A stretch of 64,000 bases of DNA from BP-133 sp040756995 (GCA_040756995.1 JBFLYK010000007.1:62001-126000); one strand, 5' to 3'. Shown: positions 48,016 to 56,739, counted from the first letter of the stretch. Notes: generated from the sequence alone by a model not told the origin. A program made the numbers and translations.

Positions 48016-48098
48016 GTCGGCTCCTCAGCGTAGGGGCCGGCCGCCAAAATCAGCCGACATTCAACGGGCCTTCAGATCTTTCGCGGCAAGCTGCTCCC

Positions 48099-48776
48099 AT
48101 GCGAGTCCTGGTGGTGGAAGACGAACGGCATCTGGCGGGCGGGATCAAGCGGGGCCTGGAGGCGGAGGGGTTCGCCGTCGACATCGCCCTTGACGGGCCG
48201 GACGGGTTGGAGCGGGCCAACGCCGGCGACTACGACGCCATCGTCCTCGACATCATGTTGCCCGGCATGAACGGCTACAAGATCTGCTCGACGCTGCGCG
48301 AGAGCGGCAACTGGACGCCGATCATCATGCTCACGGCCAAGGACGGCGAGCTCGACGAGGCCGAGGCGCTCGACACCGGCGCCGACGACTTCCTGTCCAA
48401 GCCCTTCTCCTACATCGTGCTCGTGGCCCGGATCCGGGCGCTGCTGCGCCGGGGCGGGCGGGAGCGGCCGCCCGTCCTCGAAGTGGGCGACCTGCGCCTC
48501 GACCCGGCCGCCCACCGCGCTTGGCGGGGTGATTCCGAGATCAGCCTCACACCCCGGCAGTTCTCCCTGCTCGAATACCTGATGCGCCGGGCCGGCGAGG
48601 TGGTCTCCAAGGCCGAGATCCTCGAACATGTCTGGGACTACGCCTTCGAGGGCGACCCCAACATCGTCGAGGTCTACATCCGCCACCTCCGCAAGCGGAT
48701 CGACGAGCCCTTCGGCCGCAACGCCATCCAGACCGTGCGGCTGGTGGGCTACAGGCTGGCCGCCGACGGGGGCTGA
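48099..48776 (+). CDS. OmpR-family response regulator
   Basis: 225 residues. Receiver domain at about 1-115: acidic pair VVEDER, phosphoacceptor Asp in AIVLDIMLPGMNG (about D51), Thr in MLTAKD and Lys in LSKPFSY. Winged-helix output at about 130-222 (LTPRQFSLLEYLMRRAGEVVSKAEIL, DPNIVEVYIRHLRKRID, VRLVGYRL). All catalytic positions are intact. It is followed 13 bases later by a kinase homologue that lacks its phosphorylation His, and then by a convergent intact kinase, which may be its real partner. Confidence 0.94.
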   Translation: MRVLVVEDERHLAGGIKRGLEAEGFAVDIALDGPDGLERANAGDYDAIVLDIMLPGMNGYKICSTLRESGNWTPIIMLTAKDGELDEAEALDTGADDFLSKPFSYIVLVARIRALLRRGGRERPPVLEVGDLRLDPAAHRAWRGDSEISLTPRQFSLLEYLMRRAGEVVSKAEILEHVWDYAFEGDPNIVEVYIRHLRKRIDEPFGRNAIQTVRLVGYRLAADGG

Positions 48777-48789
48777 GAAACTGGGGCCG

Positions 48790-50163
48790 ATGCGCCTGCG
48801 GCCCCTCGCCACCGTCCGGGCCCGAACCGTGCTCGGGGGATCACTGGCTCTCGGCATCGCCCTGCTGTTGAGCGCCTCGACCGCCGGCCAGCTGCTGCGC
48901 CGTTCGCTGATCCGCAGCATCGACGAGGTGGCCGAGGTGCGGGCGGCCGAAGTGGCGGTGCTGCCCCGCGGCGCCGCGCTGCCCGACGGCCTGTCCTCCG
49001 AGGACGGTGAGCTCGTCCAGCTCGTGAGCGGCGACGGCCGGGTGCTGGCCACCTCGATGCCCGAAGCCGCCGCACCGATCTCCCACCGGTTGCCGCCGCC
49101 CGGCCGGTTCCGGACCGAGACCGTGGACCGGCTCGAGGGTGACCTCCCCGTCGAGGGCCGCTACCGCCTGCTGGCGTTCCGGGAGCCGGGCGACGAGGAC
49201 GCCCCCGTCGTCTACGTCGCCACCGGGCTCGACAGCGTCGAACACCACGTGGCCGTACTGAGCCGGCTGGTGTTCGCCGGCCTGCCGGCGCTGCTGGGCC
49301 TGGTGGCCTTCTCGGCCTGGCTGGCCGTCGGCCGGGCGCTACGGCCCGTCGAGGCCATCCGGGCCGAACTGGCCGACATCTCGGCCAGGCACCTCGACCG
49401 CCGGGTGCCGGAGTCGGGCGCCGGCGACGAAGTCGACCGGCTGGCGCAGACGATGAACGCCATGCTCGACCGGCTCGAGGCATCGGCCGAGCGGCAGCGC
49501 CAGTTCGTGTCCGACGCCTCGGAGGAGTTGGTCGCGCCGCTGGCCGCCACCCGGCAACGACTCGAGGCCGGCCTGGCCGCCGCCCCCGAGGGCGGATGGC
49601 CGGCGGCGGGCGCCGATCTGCTGCGGGAGCACCGGCGGATGGAGCGGCTCGTGCGCGACCTGCTCTATCTGGCCCGGGTCGACGCCGGCGCCCCCCGGGC
49701 CCCGCTGGCGCCGGTGGACCTCGACGACATCGTGCTCTCGGAAGTGACGCGCCTGCGGGGGACGGGCCGGATCCGCTTCGAGACGACCTCGGTGTCGGCC
49801 GCCCCCATCGAGGGCCGGGCCGAGGACCTGCGTCGGGCGGTGCGGAACCTGCTGGACCACGCCGAACGCCAGGCCCGGTCGACGGTGCGGGTGGGACTGT
49901 GGACCGGCGACGAGGGTGACGTCACGCTCACCGTGGAGGACGACGGCGCGGAGCAGCTCCCCGCCGAGCGGGACCTGGTCTTCGAACGCTTCAGCAGCCT
50001 GCCCGGCTCGACGCCGTCACGAGCCGGGGAGACCGGCTCGGGGCTCGCGCTGGCCATCGTGCGGGACATCGCCCTGGCCCACGGCGGCAGTGTCAGCGTC
50101 GAGGCGGCCTCCCCCGGCTCCCGGTTCATCCTCCGGCTGCCCGCCGATCCCCGCCCCCGGTAG
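48790..50163 (+). CDS. degenerate sensor histidine kinase (pseudokinase)
   Basis: 457 residues with the normal layout: two membrane helices (about 14-34 and 155-178), an extracytoplasmic sensor between them, HAMP (about 180-232), DHp and HATPase domains. The key residues are lost. The H-box reads SDASEELVAPLA with Glu 245 instead of His; the N-box Asn is His 357 (NLLDHAERQ); the G1 box is DDGAEQLP instead of DxGxGI. The G2 region TGSGLALAIV remains. It should neither autophosphorylate nor bind ATP well. Possible roles are a phosphatase, a sensor or a partner of the intact paralogue. Confidence 0.88.
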   Translation: MRLRPLATVRARTVLGGSLALGIALLLSASTAGQLLRRSLIRSIDEVAEVRAAEVAVLPRGAALPDGLSSEDGELVQLVSGDGRVLATSMPEAAAPISHRLPPPGRFRTETVDRLEGDLPVEGRYRLLAFREPGDEDAPVVYVATGLDSVEHHVAVLSRLVFAGLPALLGLVAFSAWLAVGRALRPVEAIRAELADISARHLDRRVPESGAGDEVDRLAQTMNAMLDRLEASAERQRQFVSDASEELVAPLAATRQRLEAGLAAAPEGGWPAAGADLLREHRRMERLVRDLLYLARVDAGAPRAPLAPVDLDDIVLSEVTRLRGTGRIRFETTSVSAAPIEGRAEDLRRAVRNLLDHAERQARSTVRVGLWTGDEGDVTLTVEDDGAEQLPAERDLVFERFSSLPGSTPSRAGETGSGLALAIVRDIALAHGGSVSVEAASPGSRFILRLPADPRPR

Positions 50164-51543
50164 CCGGACGATCAGCTGGGCGCCGGGCCCGTCGCCGATG
50201 GAGATGCGGCCACCGTGGGCCTCGACGATCTCCCGGGCGATCGGCAGCCCGAGGCCGGTGCCGCCCTCGTCGCGGCCCCGGGCGTCGTCGAGGCGAGTGA
50301 AGCGGTCAAAGACCCGGCCGCGGTCGGCGGGGTCGATGCCGGGACCGTCGTCGGCCACGACGAGCTCGACCGCGACACCGGACGGGCCGGCGGCGGGATG
50401 GGCCCGAAGGGTGAGGTTCACGGCTTGACGGGCGTGGCGGGCGGCGTTCTCCAGCAGGTTGCGCACCGCCCGGGCGAGATGCTCAGGGCGGCCGGCCACC
50501 GCTCCCCCGCCGGGCGGCAGGTCGACGTCGACCTCGACGGCCACCGGCCAGCGGCCCCGGAGGCGGCCGGCCTCGTCGCGCACGATGTCGTCGAGGACGA
50601 CGATCTCCGCCGGCGCGGTCAGCGACGAGAAGTCCCCCTCATCGCACTGAGCCAGGAACAGCAGGTCGGCGACGAGCTGCTCCATCCGCTGGTCCTCGGC
50701 CAGCAGGCGGGCGGCGGTGGCCGGCCAGTCGGCCGTGGCGGGGTGGGCCAGCGCCACCTCGAGGTCGGCCTGCACCGCGGCCAGCGGGCTCTTCAGCTCG
50801 TGCGAGGCGTCGGCCACGAAGCGCCGCTGCCGTTCGCCGGCCGCCTGCAGCCGGTCGAGCATCTCGTTCATGGTGCGGGTCAACCGGGTGATCTCATCGT
50901 CGCCCGGCGGCTCGGGGACCCGGCGGTCGAGCGCCTCGGCGGTGATCCCGTCCACCTCGGCCCGGATACCCTCCACCCGTCGCAGGGCCCGGTCGGCGAT
51001 GAGCCAACTGACGACCGCCACCAGCGCCAGGAACGGCGGGCCGCCCATGACCAGCAGCCGGCGGAGGGCGGCCTCGCTGCGGGCGACGGTGCGCAACTCC
51101 GTGGCGGCGTAGACGGTGTAGGGCCCGTCCGGCGTGGCCGTGGTGAGGGCCACGACCCGGAACGAGCCGGGCCGGGCGACGTCCCCGGGCAGGTGCTCGA
51201 CGGTCGCGGTGCGCTTCTGGCCGGGGCCCGGTGGCGGGCCGGGAAGCATGACCGGCGCCTCGGCCATGCGGTCGCCGGCCGAGATGATCCGGCCCGACGG
51301 GCCGACGACCTGGATCAGCAGCTCGTCATGGTCGTGGTCGGACGGGATGGGCAGCCGGGCGGGGAGCGCACCGGCGTCGATCAGCGCCACGACGTCCCGG
51401 GCCCGGTGGAGCCCAGCCCGGTCGGTGTCGTCGATGAGCGACCTGTGCAGCAGCGCCGTCACGGCCAGGCCGGCGGCCACGACGCCGGCGCCGACCACCA
51501 GCACGGACGCCGCCGCCGTGCGGGCCCGCACCGAACCGAACAT
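50017..51543 (-). CDS. sensor histidine kinase, intact
   Basis: 508 residues from the ATG at 51543. Two membrane helices (about 11-31 and 165-184), extracytoplasmic sensor, HAMP with RTMNEMLDRLQAAGERQR, H-box FVADASHELKSPLAA with His 248, N-box NLLENAARH, G1 DDGPGIDPADRGRVF, G2 GGTGLGLPIAREIVEAHGG. Clear paralogue of the convergent degenerate kinase. About 45 residues extend beyond the usual end and are encoded antisense to the last 147 bases of that gene. No response regulator follows, so the regulator at 48.1 kb is the likely target. Confidence 0.92.
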   Translation of the reverse strand: MFGSVRARTAAASVLVVGAGVVAAGLAVTALLHRSLIDDTDRAGLHRARDVVALIDAGALPARLPIPSDHDHDELLIQVVGPSGRIISAGDRMAEAPVMLPGPPPGPGQKRTATVEHLPGDVARPGSFRVVALTTATPDGPYTVYAATELRTVARSEAALRRLLVMGGPPFLALVAVVSWLIADRALRRVEGIRAEVDGITAEALDRRVPEPPGDDEITRLTRTMNEMLDRLQAAGERQRRFVADASHELKSPLAAVQADLEVALAHPATADWPATAARLLAEDQRMEQLVADLLFLAQCDEGDFSSLTAPAEIVVLDDIVRDEAGRLRGRWPVAVEVDVDLPPGGGAVAGRPEHLARAVRNLLENAARHARQAVNLTLRAHPAAGPSGVAVELVVADDGPGIDPADRGRVFDRFTRLDDARGRDEGGTGLGLPIAREIVEAHGGRISIGDGPGAQLIVRLPGAGIGGQPEDEPGAGGGRLDADTAAVGQGDVPHDGQREPRAGLPGS

Positions 51544-51586
51544 CAGCCCAGCGTGCCATACGGCGCGGCCGGCGCTGCGGGTCAGG

Positions 51587-51898
51587 TCACTCCGGCGGCA
51601 AGGGTCCGACGATGCCGGACTCGAGCGTGTCGCCGGTCTCCAGCGTGATCTCCGAGCCGTAGACGACACGGTCCCTGAGGTCGATCTCGATGACCGGGGC
51701 GACTTCCGGCTCGGTGAGGTCGATCTCGGTCACCGGCGCGAACGCCGTCTCGTAGAGTCGCGCCCGGATCTGCCGCCGCCGCCGGAGCTGCTCCCGCCGC
51801 CGCTGCTGCTTCAGCACCCGGTGGCCGACGACCAGGCCGACCAAGGCCATGACGGCGACCGCCCACCCGCCTCCGGGCAGCGAATCGAAGAGGAACAC
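51587..51898 (-). CDS. membrane-anchored hypothetical protein
   Basis: 103 residues, GTG start at 51898. N-terminal helix at about 10-28 (GWAVAVMALVGLVVGHRVL), a basic stop-transfer segment (KQQRRREQLRRRRQIRARLYE) and a repetitive acidic tail (PVTEIDLTEPEVAPVIEIDLRD) facing the cytoplasm. It lies 43 bases upstream of the kinase gene in the same direction and could be an accessory. No known family. Confidence 0.6.
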   Translation of the reverse strand: MFLFDSLPGGGWAVAVMALVGLVVGHRVLKQQRRREQLRRRRQIRARLYETAFAPVTEIDLTEPEVAPVIEIDLRDRVVYGSEITLETGDTLESGIVGPLPPE

Positions 51899-51950
51899 AT
51901 CGTGAAACTCGCCGTGGGCGATCGTACGCTCCTCCCCGAACTGCGACGAA

Positions 51951-51966
51951 GTTCATATCAATGAAC
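51951..51966. promoter_or_regulatory. palindrome upstream of the HD-domain gene
   Basis: GTTCAT-ATCA-ATGAAC, a perfect 6-4-6 inverted repeat 20 bases before the HD gene start and between divergent genes. Operator candidate. Confidence 0.45.
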
Positions 51967-51985
51967 GAAAGCGAAGACTAACACG

Positions 51986-52447
51986 ATGACCGCCCCGGGT
52001 CCTGTGGCCCAACCCCCTCGGAACGTGGTGGCGCTGGCGGAGGAATTGGCCCGGCGGTACCACGCCGGCCAGCTCGACCGGCTCGGCGAGCCCTACATCG
52101 AGCATCCCCGAGCGGTGGCCGAGCTCCTGGCCGGCGCGCCGGAGGCGCTGCAGGCGGCGGCGTGGCTCCACGACGTGCTGGAGCACACCGACGCCACCGT
52201 CCCCGACCTCCTCACCGCCGGCGTGCCCCTCGAGGTGGTGCGGTTGGTGGAGGTGCTGACCCGGCGCCCGGACGAGGACTATCTCGCCTTCACCGAACGG
52301 GTCTGTGCCGACCGGGGGGCCGTCCGGGTCAAGATCGCCGACGCGCTCCACAACCTCGACCCGAGCCGGGACTTCGGGCCGTCGCCCGAGCAGCGGGCCC
52401 GCTACCACCGGGCGCTCGTGCTCCTGTTCCGGGCGAGTCTCCTCTGA
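51986..52447 (+). CDS. small HD-domain hydrolase (SpoT/MESH1-like)
   Basis: 153 residues. HD-domain metal and catalytic motifs as in RelA/SpoT hydrolase domains: PYIEHPRAVAEL (first His), AAWLHDVLEHTDAT (His-Asp pair plus ExxD region) and VKIADALHNLD (last Asp). It lacks the synthetase, TGS and ACT regions, so it may be a stand-alone (p)ppGpp hydrolase or another nucleotide phosphohydrolase. ATG at 51986. Confidence 0.8.
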   Translation: MTAPGPVAQPPRNVVALAEELARRYHAGQLDRLGEPYIEHPRAVAELLAGAPEALQAAAWLHDVLEHTDATVPDLLTAGVPLEVVRLVEVLTRRPDEDYLAFTERVCADRGAVRVKIADALHNLDPSRDFGPSPEQRARYHRALVLLFRASLL

Positions 52448-52451
52448 CTGG

Positions 52452-53369
52452 TCAGTAGTAGTACGGGAACGGCGAGAAGTCGGGCTTGCGCTTCTCCAGA
52501 AAGGCGTCGCGGCCTTCGAGGGCCTCGTCCGTCATGTAGGCCAGGCGGGTCGTCTCCCCGGCGAAGAGCTGCTGGCCGACGAGGCCGTCGTCGATGAGAT
52601 TGAAGGCGTACTTCAGCATCCGCTGCGACGTCGGCGACTTGGCGCAGATCTCCCGACCCCACTGGAGGGCGGTGGCCTCGAGTTCAGCATGGGGGACGAC
52701 GGCGTTGACCGCGCCCATGGCGTGCATCTCGGCCGCGGTGTAGGCCCGGCCGAGGGCGAAGATCTCCCGGGCGAACTTCTGGCCCACCTGGCGGGCGAGG
52801 TAGGCGGAGCCGTAGCCGCCGTCGAAGGAGCCGACGTCGGCGTCGGTCTGCTTGAAGCGGGCGTGTTCGGCGCTGGCCAGCGTCATGTCGCAGACGACGT
52901 GGAGCGAGTGGCCGCCGCCGGCGGCCCAGCCGTTGACGACGGCGATGACGAACTTCGGCATGAACCGGATCAGCCGCTGACATTCGAGGATGTGCAGGCG
53001 GCCGGCCCGGGCCCGATCGACGGTGTCGGCCGTTTCACCGCTGGCGTACTGGTAGCCGGTCTTCCCCCGGATGCGCTGGTCGCCGCCAGAGCAGAAGGCC
53101 CAGCCGCCGTCCTTCGGGCTGGGCCCGTTGCCGGTGACGAGCACGCATCCGACGTCGGACGACATGCGGGCATGGTCGAGGGCGCGGTACAGCTCGTCGA
53201 CCGTGTGGGGCCGGAAGGCGTTGCGCACCTCGGGCCGGTCGAAGGCGATGCGGACCACTCCGACGTCGACCGCCCGGTGATAGGTGATGTCGGTGAAGTC
53301 GAAGCCCGCCACCGCCTCCCAGGCGGACGGGTCGAACAACTCGGAGACCTTGGAGTCCTTGTCAGCCAC
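52452..53369 (-). CDS. menB: 1,4-dihydroxy-2-naphthoyl-CoA synthase
   Basis: Crotonase-fold enzyme of menaquinone synthesis that cyclises o-succinylbenzoyl-CoA. 305 residues, the usual length; GTG start at 53369. MenB signatures: FDRPEVRNAFRPHTVDELYRAL, FCSGGDQRIRGKTGYQY, VNGWAAGGGHSLHVVCDMTLA, KQTDADVGSFDGGYGSAYLARQ and the C-terminal KRKPDFSPFPYYY. Other men genes are not adjacent. Indicates menaquinone-based respiration. Confidence 0.97.
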   Translation of the reverse strand: MADKDSKVSELFDPSAWEAVAGFDFTDITYHRAVDVGVVRIAFDRPEVRNAFRPHTVDELYRALDHARMSSDVGCVLVTGNGPSPKDGGWAFCSGGDQRIRGKTGYQYASGETADTVDRARAGRLHILECQRLIRFMPKFVIAVVNGWAAGGGHSLHVVCDMTLASAEHARFKQTDADVGSFDGGYGSAYLARQVGQKFAREIFALGRAYTAAEMHAMGAVNAVVPHAELEATALQWGREICAKSPTSQRMLKYAFNLIDDGLVGQQLFAGETTRLAYMTDEALEGRDAFLEKRKPDFSPFPYYY

Positions 53370-53455
53370 GGCCCGAACAGTAGGTCCGCCCCCGGGCGAC
53401 GAGCCTGTCCGGAGGTGGTCCGGAGCCCCTCAGTGGGCGGCGTACCCTTTTGGAC

Positions 53456-55021
53456 GTGATCGATGTCCGGCGCTGGGTGGCCTCGGGCCGTCCGCACGAG
53501 CGGGTGGGCCCGCGGGCCCACCGCGTCGGGGACCATGTGCACATCCAGCTGCGGCGGGTGTGGCCCGACCAGGCCGAGCCGTTCGTGGCCGCGCTGCACG
53601 AGGAACTGGCCGACCTCCCGGTCGCCTGGGTCGACGTGCGCCTCCTCGACGGGCTGCTGGTCGTCGGCCTCGCCGACGACGACGCCGCCGAGGTCCTCGG
53701 AGTCGAGGAGGCCGTCGTGCAGGCGGTCGAGGCCGCCGAGGAGCGGGCGGGCATCGAGTGCAACCCGTTTCCGGAGCACCGTCACGGCGCACCGGTGGAC
53801 GACGAGCCGCTGCTGCGGGCCGCCGCCGAGGTGGCGGCCGACGTCTTCGCCTTCGGGCTGAGCCTGACGCTGCGGGCCGTGCGGGCTCCTCGGCCGCCGG
53901 CCGGGTTCGACGCCGAGGGGCTGGTCGGTCTCGTCCAGAACGTACCAGGCCTGCGGCGGACGTTCGCTCGCTGGGTGGGCCGCGGCACGGCCGAGGTCAG
54001 CGCCGGCGTGGCCTACGCCCTGGCCGGCGGGCTGGCCCAGAACGTCGTGGGGCCCGTCCTCGGCTTCGCCTATCACAACTTGCGCCTCGGCGAGCTGCGA
54101 GCCCGGCAGGAGGCCTGGCTGGGCGCCGAACCCCGGCTTTACGGCCCGGGGGCGATCAGCGCCGGATCGTCGGAGCCGATCGGCCGGCCGCTCCCCCGCG
54201 GCCCGGGGCCGGCCGAGCGCTTCGCCGAACTGACCTGGGTGGCGTCGCTCGGCTCGTTCGTGGCCACGATCCCGCTGACCGGCAGCATCGAGCGGGCCTT
54301 GTCGATGCTGGCCAGCGGTGCACCCAAGGCGGCCCGCATCGGCCGGGAGGCGTTCGGGTCGCATCTGAGCCGGGATCTCGGCCAGCGCGGCATCGTGGTG
54401 CTGCGGCCGGGCACCGTGCGCCTGCTGGACCAGGTCGACGTCGTCGTGGTCGAGGACCGGCTGTTCACCGGCGATGACGCCATTCGCCTGGAGCGGGTGG
54501 CGGCGGCCAACGGACTCGACCTCGCCGTCGTCGGGGTGGACGGGGTGGCGGAGGTCCGGCGTCTGCAGATCGCCGGCCGGGTGGTGGCGACGGTGGGCGG
54601 CCCCTCGTTCACCCCGCTGGCCGCCGGCGATCTACCGATCGGCATCGCCGGCCGCGACGGCAGGGCTCCGGACGGGAGTCACGTCATCTGCCTTGATGGC
54701 CTGGGTGACGCGGCCCGGATCCTGGCGGCCTGCCGGCCGGCCCGCCGGGCCAGCCAGGAGAGCGCCCACCTGTCGCTGGCCGGCGCGGTGGGCGGCGCCC
54801 TGGTGGCCATGGCCCCGGCGGTCGGGACACGCCTGCCCCGGGTGATGACGGTCATCGACACTGCCGCGCTGGTGGCCGTGGGCAACGCCGTGCGCCATGC
54901 CCGTCGCGCCGAGAACTTCGATGTCGACCGCGACCCGGGCCGGACCGAGGAGGTGCCGGTGTTGGTGCCGCTGTCGGCGCTCACCCGTTGCGAGGACGGC
55001 CAGGAGGCAGCTTCAGCGTGA
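53456..55021 (+). CDS. degenerate P-type ATPase-like protein (CtpI N-half type)
   Basis: 521 residues from GTG 53456 (TACCCT at 53443-53448 gives a leaderless start; TTG 53450 is an alternative). The layout follows a P-type ATPase without catalysis. After membrane-like segments (WVASLGSFVATIPLTGSIERAL) the DKTGT loop is replaced by VDVVVVEDRLFTGDD, with Glu 333 where the phosphorylated Asp should be. Later parts resemble the hinge and last helices (ICLDGLGDAARILAACRPARR, HLSLAGAVGGALVAM). It resembles the non-catalytic N-terminal half of mycobacterial CtpI. Role unknown; a regulator or scaffold is possible. Confidence 0.7.
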   Translation: MIDVRRWVASGRPHERVGPRAHRVGDHVHIQLRRVWPDQAEPFVAALHEELADLPVAWVDVRLLDGLLVVGLADDDAAEVLGVEEAVVQAVEAAEERAGIECNPFPEHRHGAPVDDEPLLRAAAEVAADVFAFGLSLTLRAVRAPRPPAGFDAEGLVGLVQNVPGLRRTFARWVGRGTAEVSAGVAYALAGGLAQNVVGPVLGFAYHNLRLGELRARQEAWLGAEPRLYGPGAISAGSSEPIGRPLPRGPGPAERFAELTWVASLGSFVATIPLTGSIERALSMLASGAPKAARIGREAFGSHLSRDLGQRGIVVLRPGTVRLLDQVDVVVVEDRLFTGDDAIRLERVAAANGLDLAVVGVDGVAEVRRLQIAGRVVATVGGPSFTPLAAGDLPIGIAGRDGRAPDGSHVICLDGLGDAARILAACRPARRASQESAHLSLAGAVGGALVAMAPAVGTRLPRVMTVIDTAALVAVGNAVRHARRAENFDVDRDPGRTEEVPVLVPLSALTRCEDGQEAASA

Positions 55022-55479
55022 CCATGCCGAACGAACTGCAGGTTGTCTGCGCCGTCGACGACACGCCGGTCGCCGGCGCCTGGGTGACGGCAACGCTGCA
55101 CATGAACGACAAGACCGACTTCGTGTCGTTCCACGGCCCGGCCGACGACCAGGGGACGGTCGTCGTCACCGGTGCGGACATCCTCCGGTGGACGGAGCGC
55201 AACCGCGCCTTCGCCCCCAACGACTACGCCGATCCGAAACAGGACTGGTCGGGATCCCTGACCCTGACGCCGCTGACGCAGGAAGCGGCCCGGGCGGCGA
55301 TCAAGTTCTACAAGATGTTCGAGGACAAGCTCGACTATCCCGAGGCGTTCTCCCGCGATCTGCGAGCGATGATCACCGCGGTCGAGCCGTTGAAGGGCCA
55401 GATGATGACGCTCCGGCTGGCGGCGGCGGACCCTCCCGACGCGGCCGACATCGTCAAGCTCCGCCGCCGCCCGCTGTAG
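55018..55479 (+). CDS. hypothetical protein coupled to the ATPase-like gene
   Basis: 153 residues from GTG 55018 in a GTGA overlap with the preceding stop (ATG at 55024 possible). The N-terminal half is beta-rich (ELQVVCAVDDTPVAGAWVTATLHMN, DDQGTVVVTGADI), reminiscent of a small carboxypeptidase-regulatory-like sandwich; the C-terminal half is helical (QEAARAAIKFYKMFEDKLDY). No catalytic motif. Likely a functional partner of the ATPase-like protein because of coupling. Confidence 0.7.
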   Translation: MTMPNELQVVCAVDDTPVAGAWVTATLHMNDKTDFVSFHGPADDQGTVVVTGADILRWTERNRAFAPNDYADPKQDWSGSLTLTPLTQEAARAAIKFYKMFEDKLDYPEAFSRDLRAMITAVEPLKGQMMTLRLAAADPPDAADIVKLRRRPL

Positions 55480-55489
55480 CGCCGCGTTC

Positions 55490-55520
55490 CGAGGGGCCCG
55501 GGAGGTTCCCAGGCCCCTCG
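55490..55520. terminator. bidirectional hairpin between convergent genes
   Basis: CGAGGGGCC and GGCCCCTCG enclose GGGA-GGT-TCCC, giving a nearly perfect 14-bp stem 10 bases after one stop and 19 before the other. No T-tract; a likely GC-type terminator for both strands. Confidence 0.6.
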
Positions 55521-55539
55521 AACGGTGCGGTGCCGGCGG

Positions 55540-56574
55540 TTACCGGTCGATGACCGTCGGCCGGAAACGGCGCAGGGCCAGCCCGCCGAGCAGCGCGGCG
55601 GTGGCGGCGAGGATCACCGATGCCGCGCTGGTGCCGGTGCGGGGAAGCGTTCCGCCCGGCGTCGCCGGTGCCGGGCTGGCCGTGCCGGCGGCCGGCGCGG
55701 CGATGTCCCGGCTCGCCTCGTTGGCGGCCGCGGCCGGGATGGCCGCCGACTGCGACACCGTCGCACCGCCGCCCGACGCGGCGGTGGTGGTGAAGGCCGC
55801 CACCGGGTTCAGCGCCTTGATGGCCTCGATTGCAGCGTTGACCTTGGCCACCTCGGCGGCGGCGTTCGTGACGCCGTTGGCGGCCACACCGCCCGACGCC
55901 GTCAGGCACGAGAGGGCGAGCAGGTTCGGCGCGTTGGCCGCGCACAGCGGGCTCTTGCCCAGTTGGTCGTCGGTTCCGATCTTCGTGTCGTTCAGCCCGA
56001 GCAGGTAGGAGCGCCCCTTGGCCTCCGACGTCACTTCGGAGTGGAGAAGCACCACCCGGTTGGAACCGAGCCGGAGATCGACGCCGTCAGAGGTGGCGGT
56101 GCCGCCGCTCTCCTGATCGCTGTGCGACGCCTCGGACTTCGACGCCAACACGCCGGCGGCAATCTCGTTCGGGCCGGTCACCCGCAACAGTGCGGCAGAG
56201 CTCGTGGCCTGGCGGGTCGGGCCGCCGGCACCCTCGACACTCGCCTGCCAGGGCGCCACCTCGACGCGGGCCGAGTGGTTGGCGCCCGTGTCGGCCAGGG
56301 CGCCGCCGGTCCGGCCGTTGCCGTTCTGCGTCCCGCCGAGGTTGTGGACGGGCTTGCCCTGGATCCGGAGGACCGACGCCTCGGCCGAAGGCCCGCTCTG
56401 ATCGGCGGTGGCCCCCGTCTTCGAGACGTCGAACACCGAGCCGGCCCGGGCGGCGACCGCCGATGCCTGCCCCGGCGGTGCCGGACGAGCGATGACGTCA
56501 GCCTGCGCCGGACCCGGCGACAAGGCCAAGAGGGCGCACGCCGCAGCTGCAATGGACGAGAAGGTTCGACGCAT
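55540..56574 (-). CDS. LPxTG surface protein
   Basis: 344 residues; start at the second ATG of a pair, 3 bases from AAAGGAGG. Signal peptide at about 1-26 ending AQA. The long central region is Ser/Thr/Ala-rich with beta character (SVFDVSKTGATADQSGPSAEASVL, VLLHSEVTSEAKGRSYLLGL) and two Cys (PLCAANAPNLLALSC). It ends with a sortase signal: LPRTG, hydrophobic SAASVILAATAALLGGLAL and RRFR. Second sortase substrate in the window. Function not recognised. An AT-rich promoter region lies upstream with TTGACA on the minus strand at about 56671-56676. Confidence 0.85.
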   Translation of the reverse strand: MRRTFSSIAAAACALLALSPGPAQADVIARPAPPGQASAVAARAGSVFDVSKTGATADQSGPSAEASVLRIQGKPVHNLGGTQNGNGRTGGALADTGANHSARVEVAPWQASVEGAGGPTRQATSSAALLRVTGPNEIAAGVLASKSEASHSDQESGGTATSDGVDLRLGSNRVVLLHSEVTSEAKGRSYLLGLNDTKIGTDDQLGKSPLCAANAPNLLALSCLTASGGVAANGVTNAAAEVAKVNAAIEAIKALNPVAAFTTTAASGGGATVSQSAAIPAAAANEASRDIAAPAAGTASPAPATPGGTLPRTGTSAASVILAATAALLGGLALRRFRPTVIDR

Positions 56575-56739
56575 CATCCTCCTTTCACGCCACTGACACC
56601 AACAACACAAGACGACTTCAGTGACCACCTGCTGGCATATAAGGAATAAAATCTAAGTGCTGTGCTGTCAAGTCCTCTGTAGCTCCGTTGACGTACGACG
56701 TGGAGCCGGCCCGCAGAACATCACGCAGAGGTGAAGACG

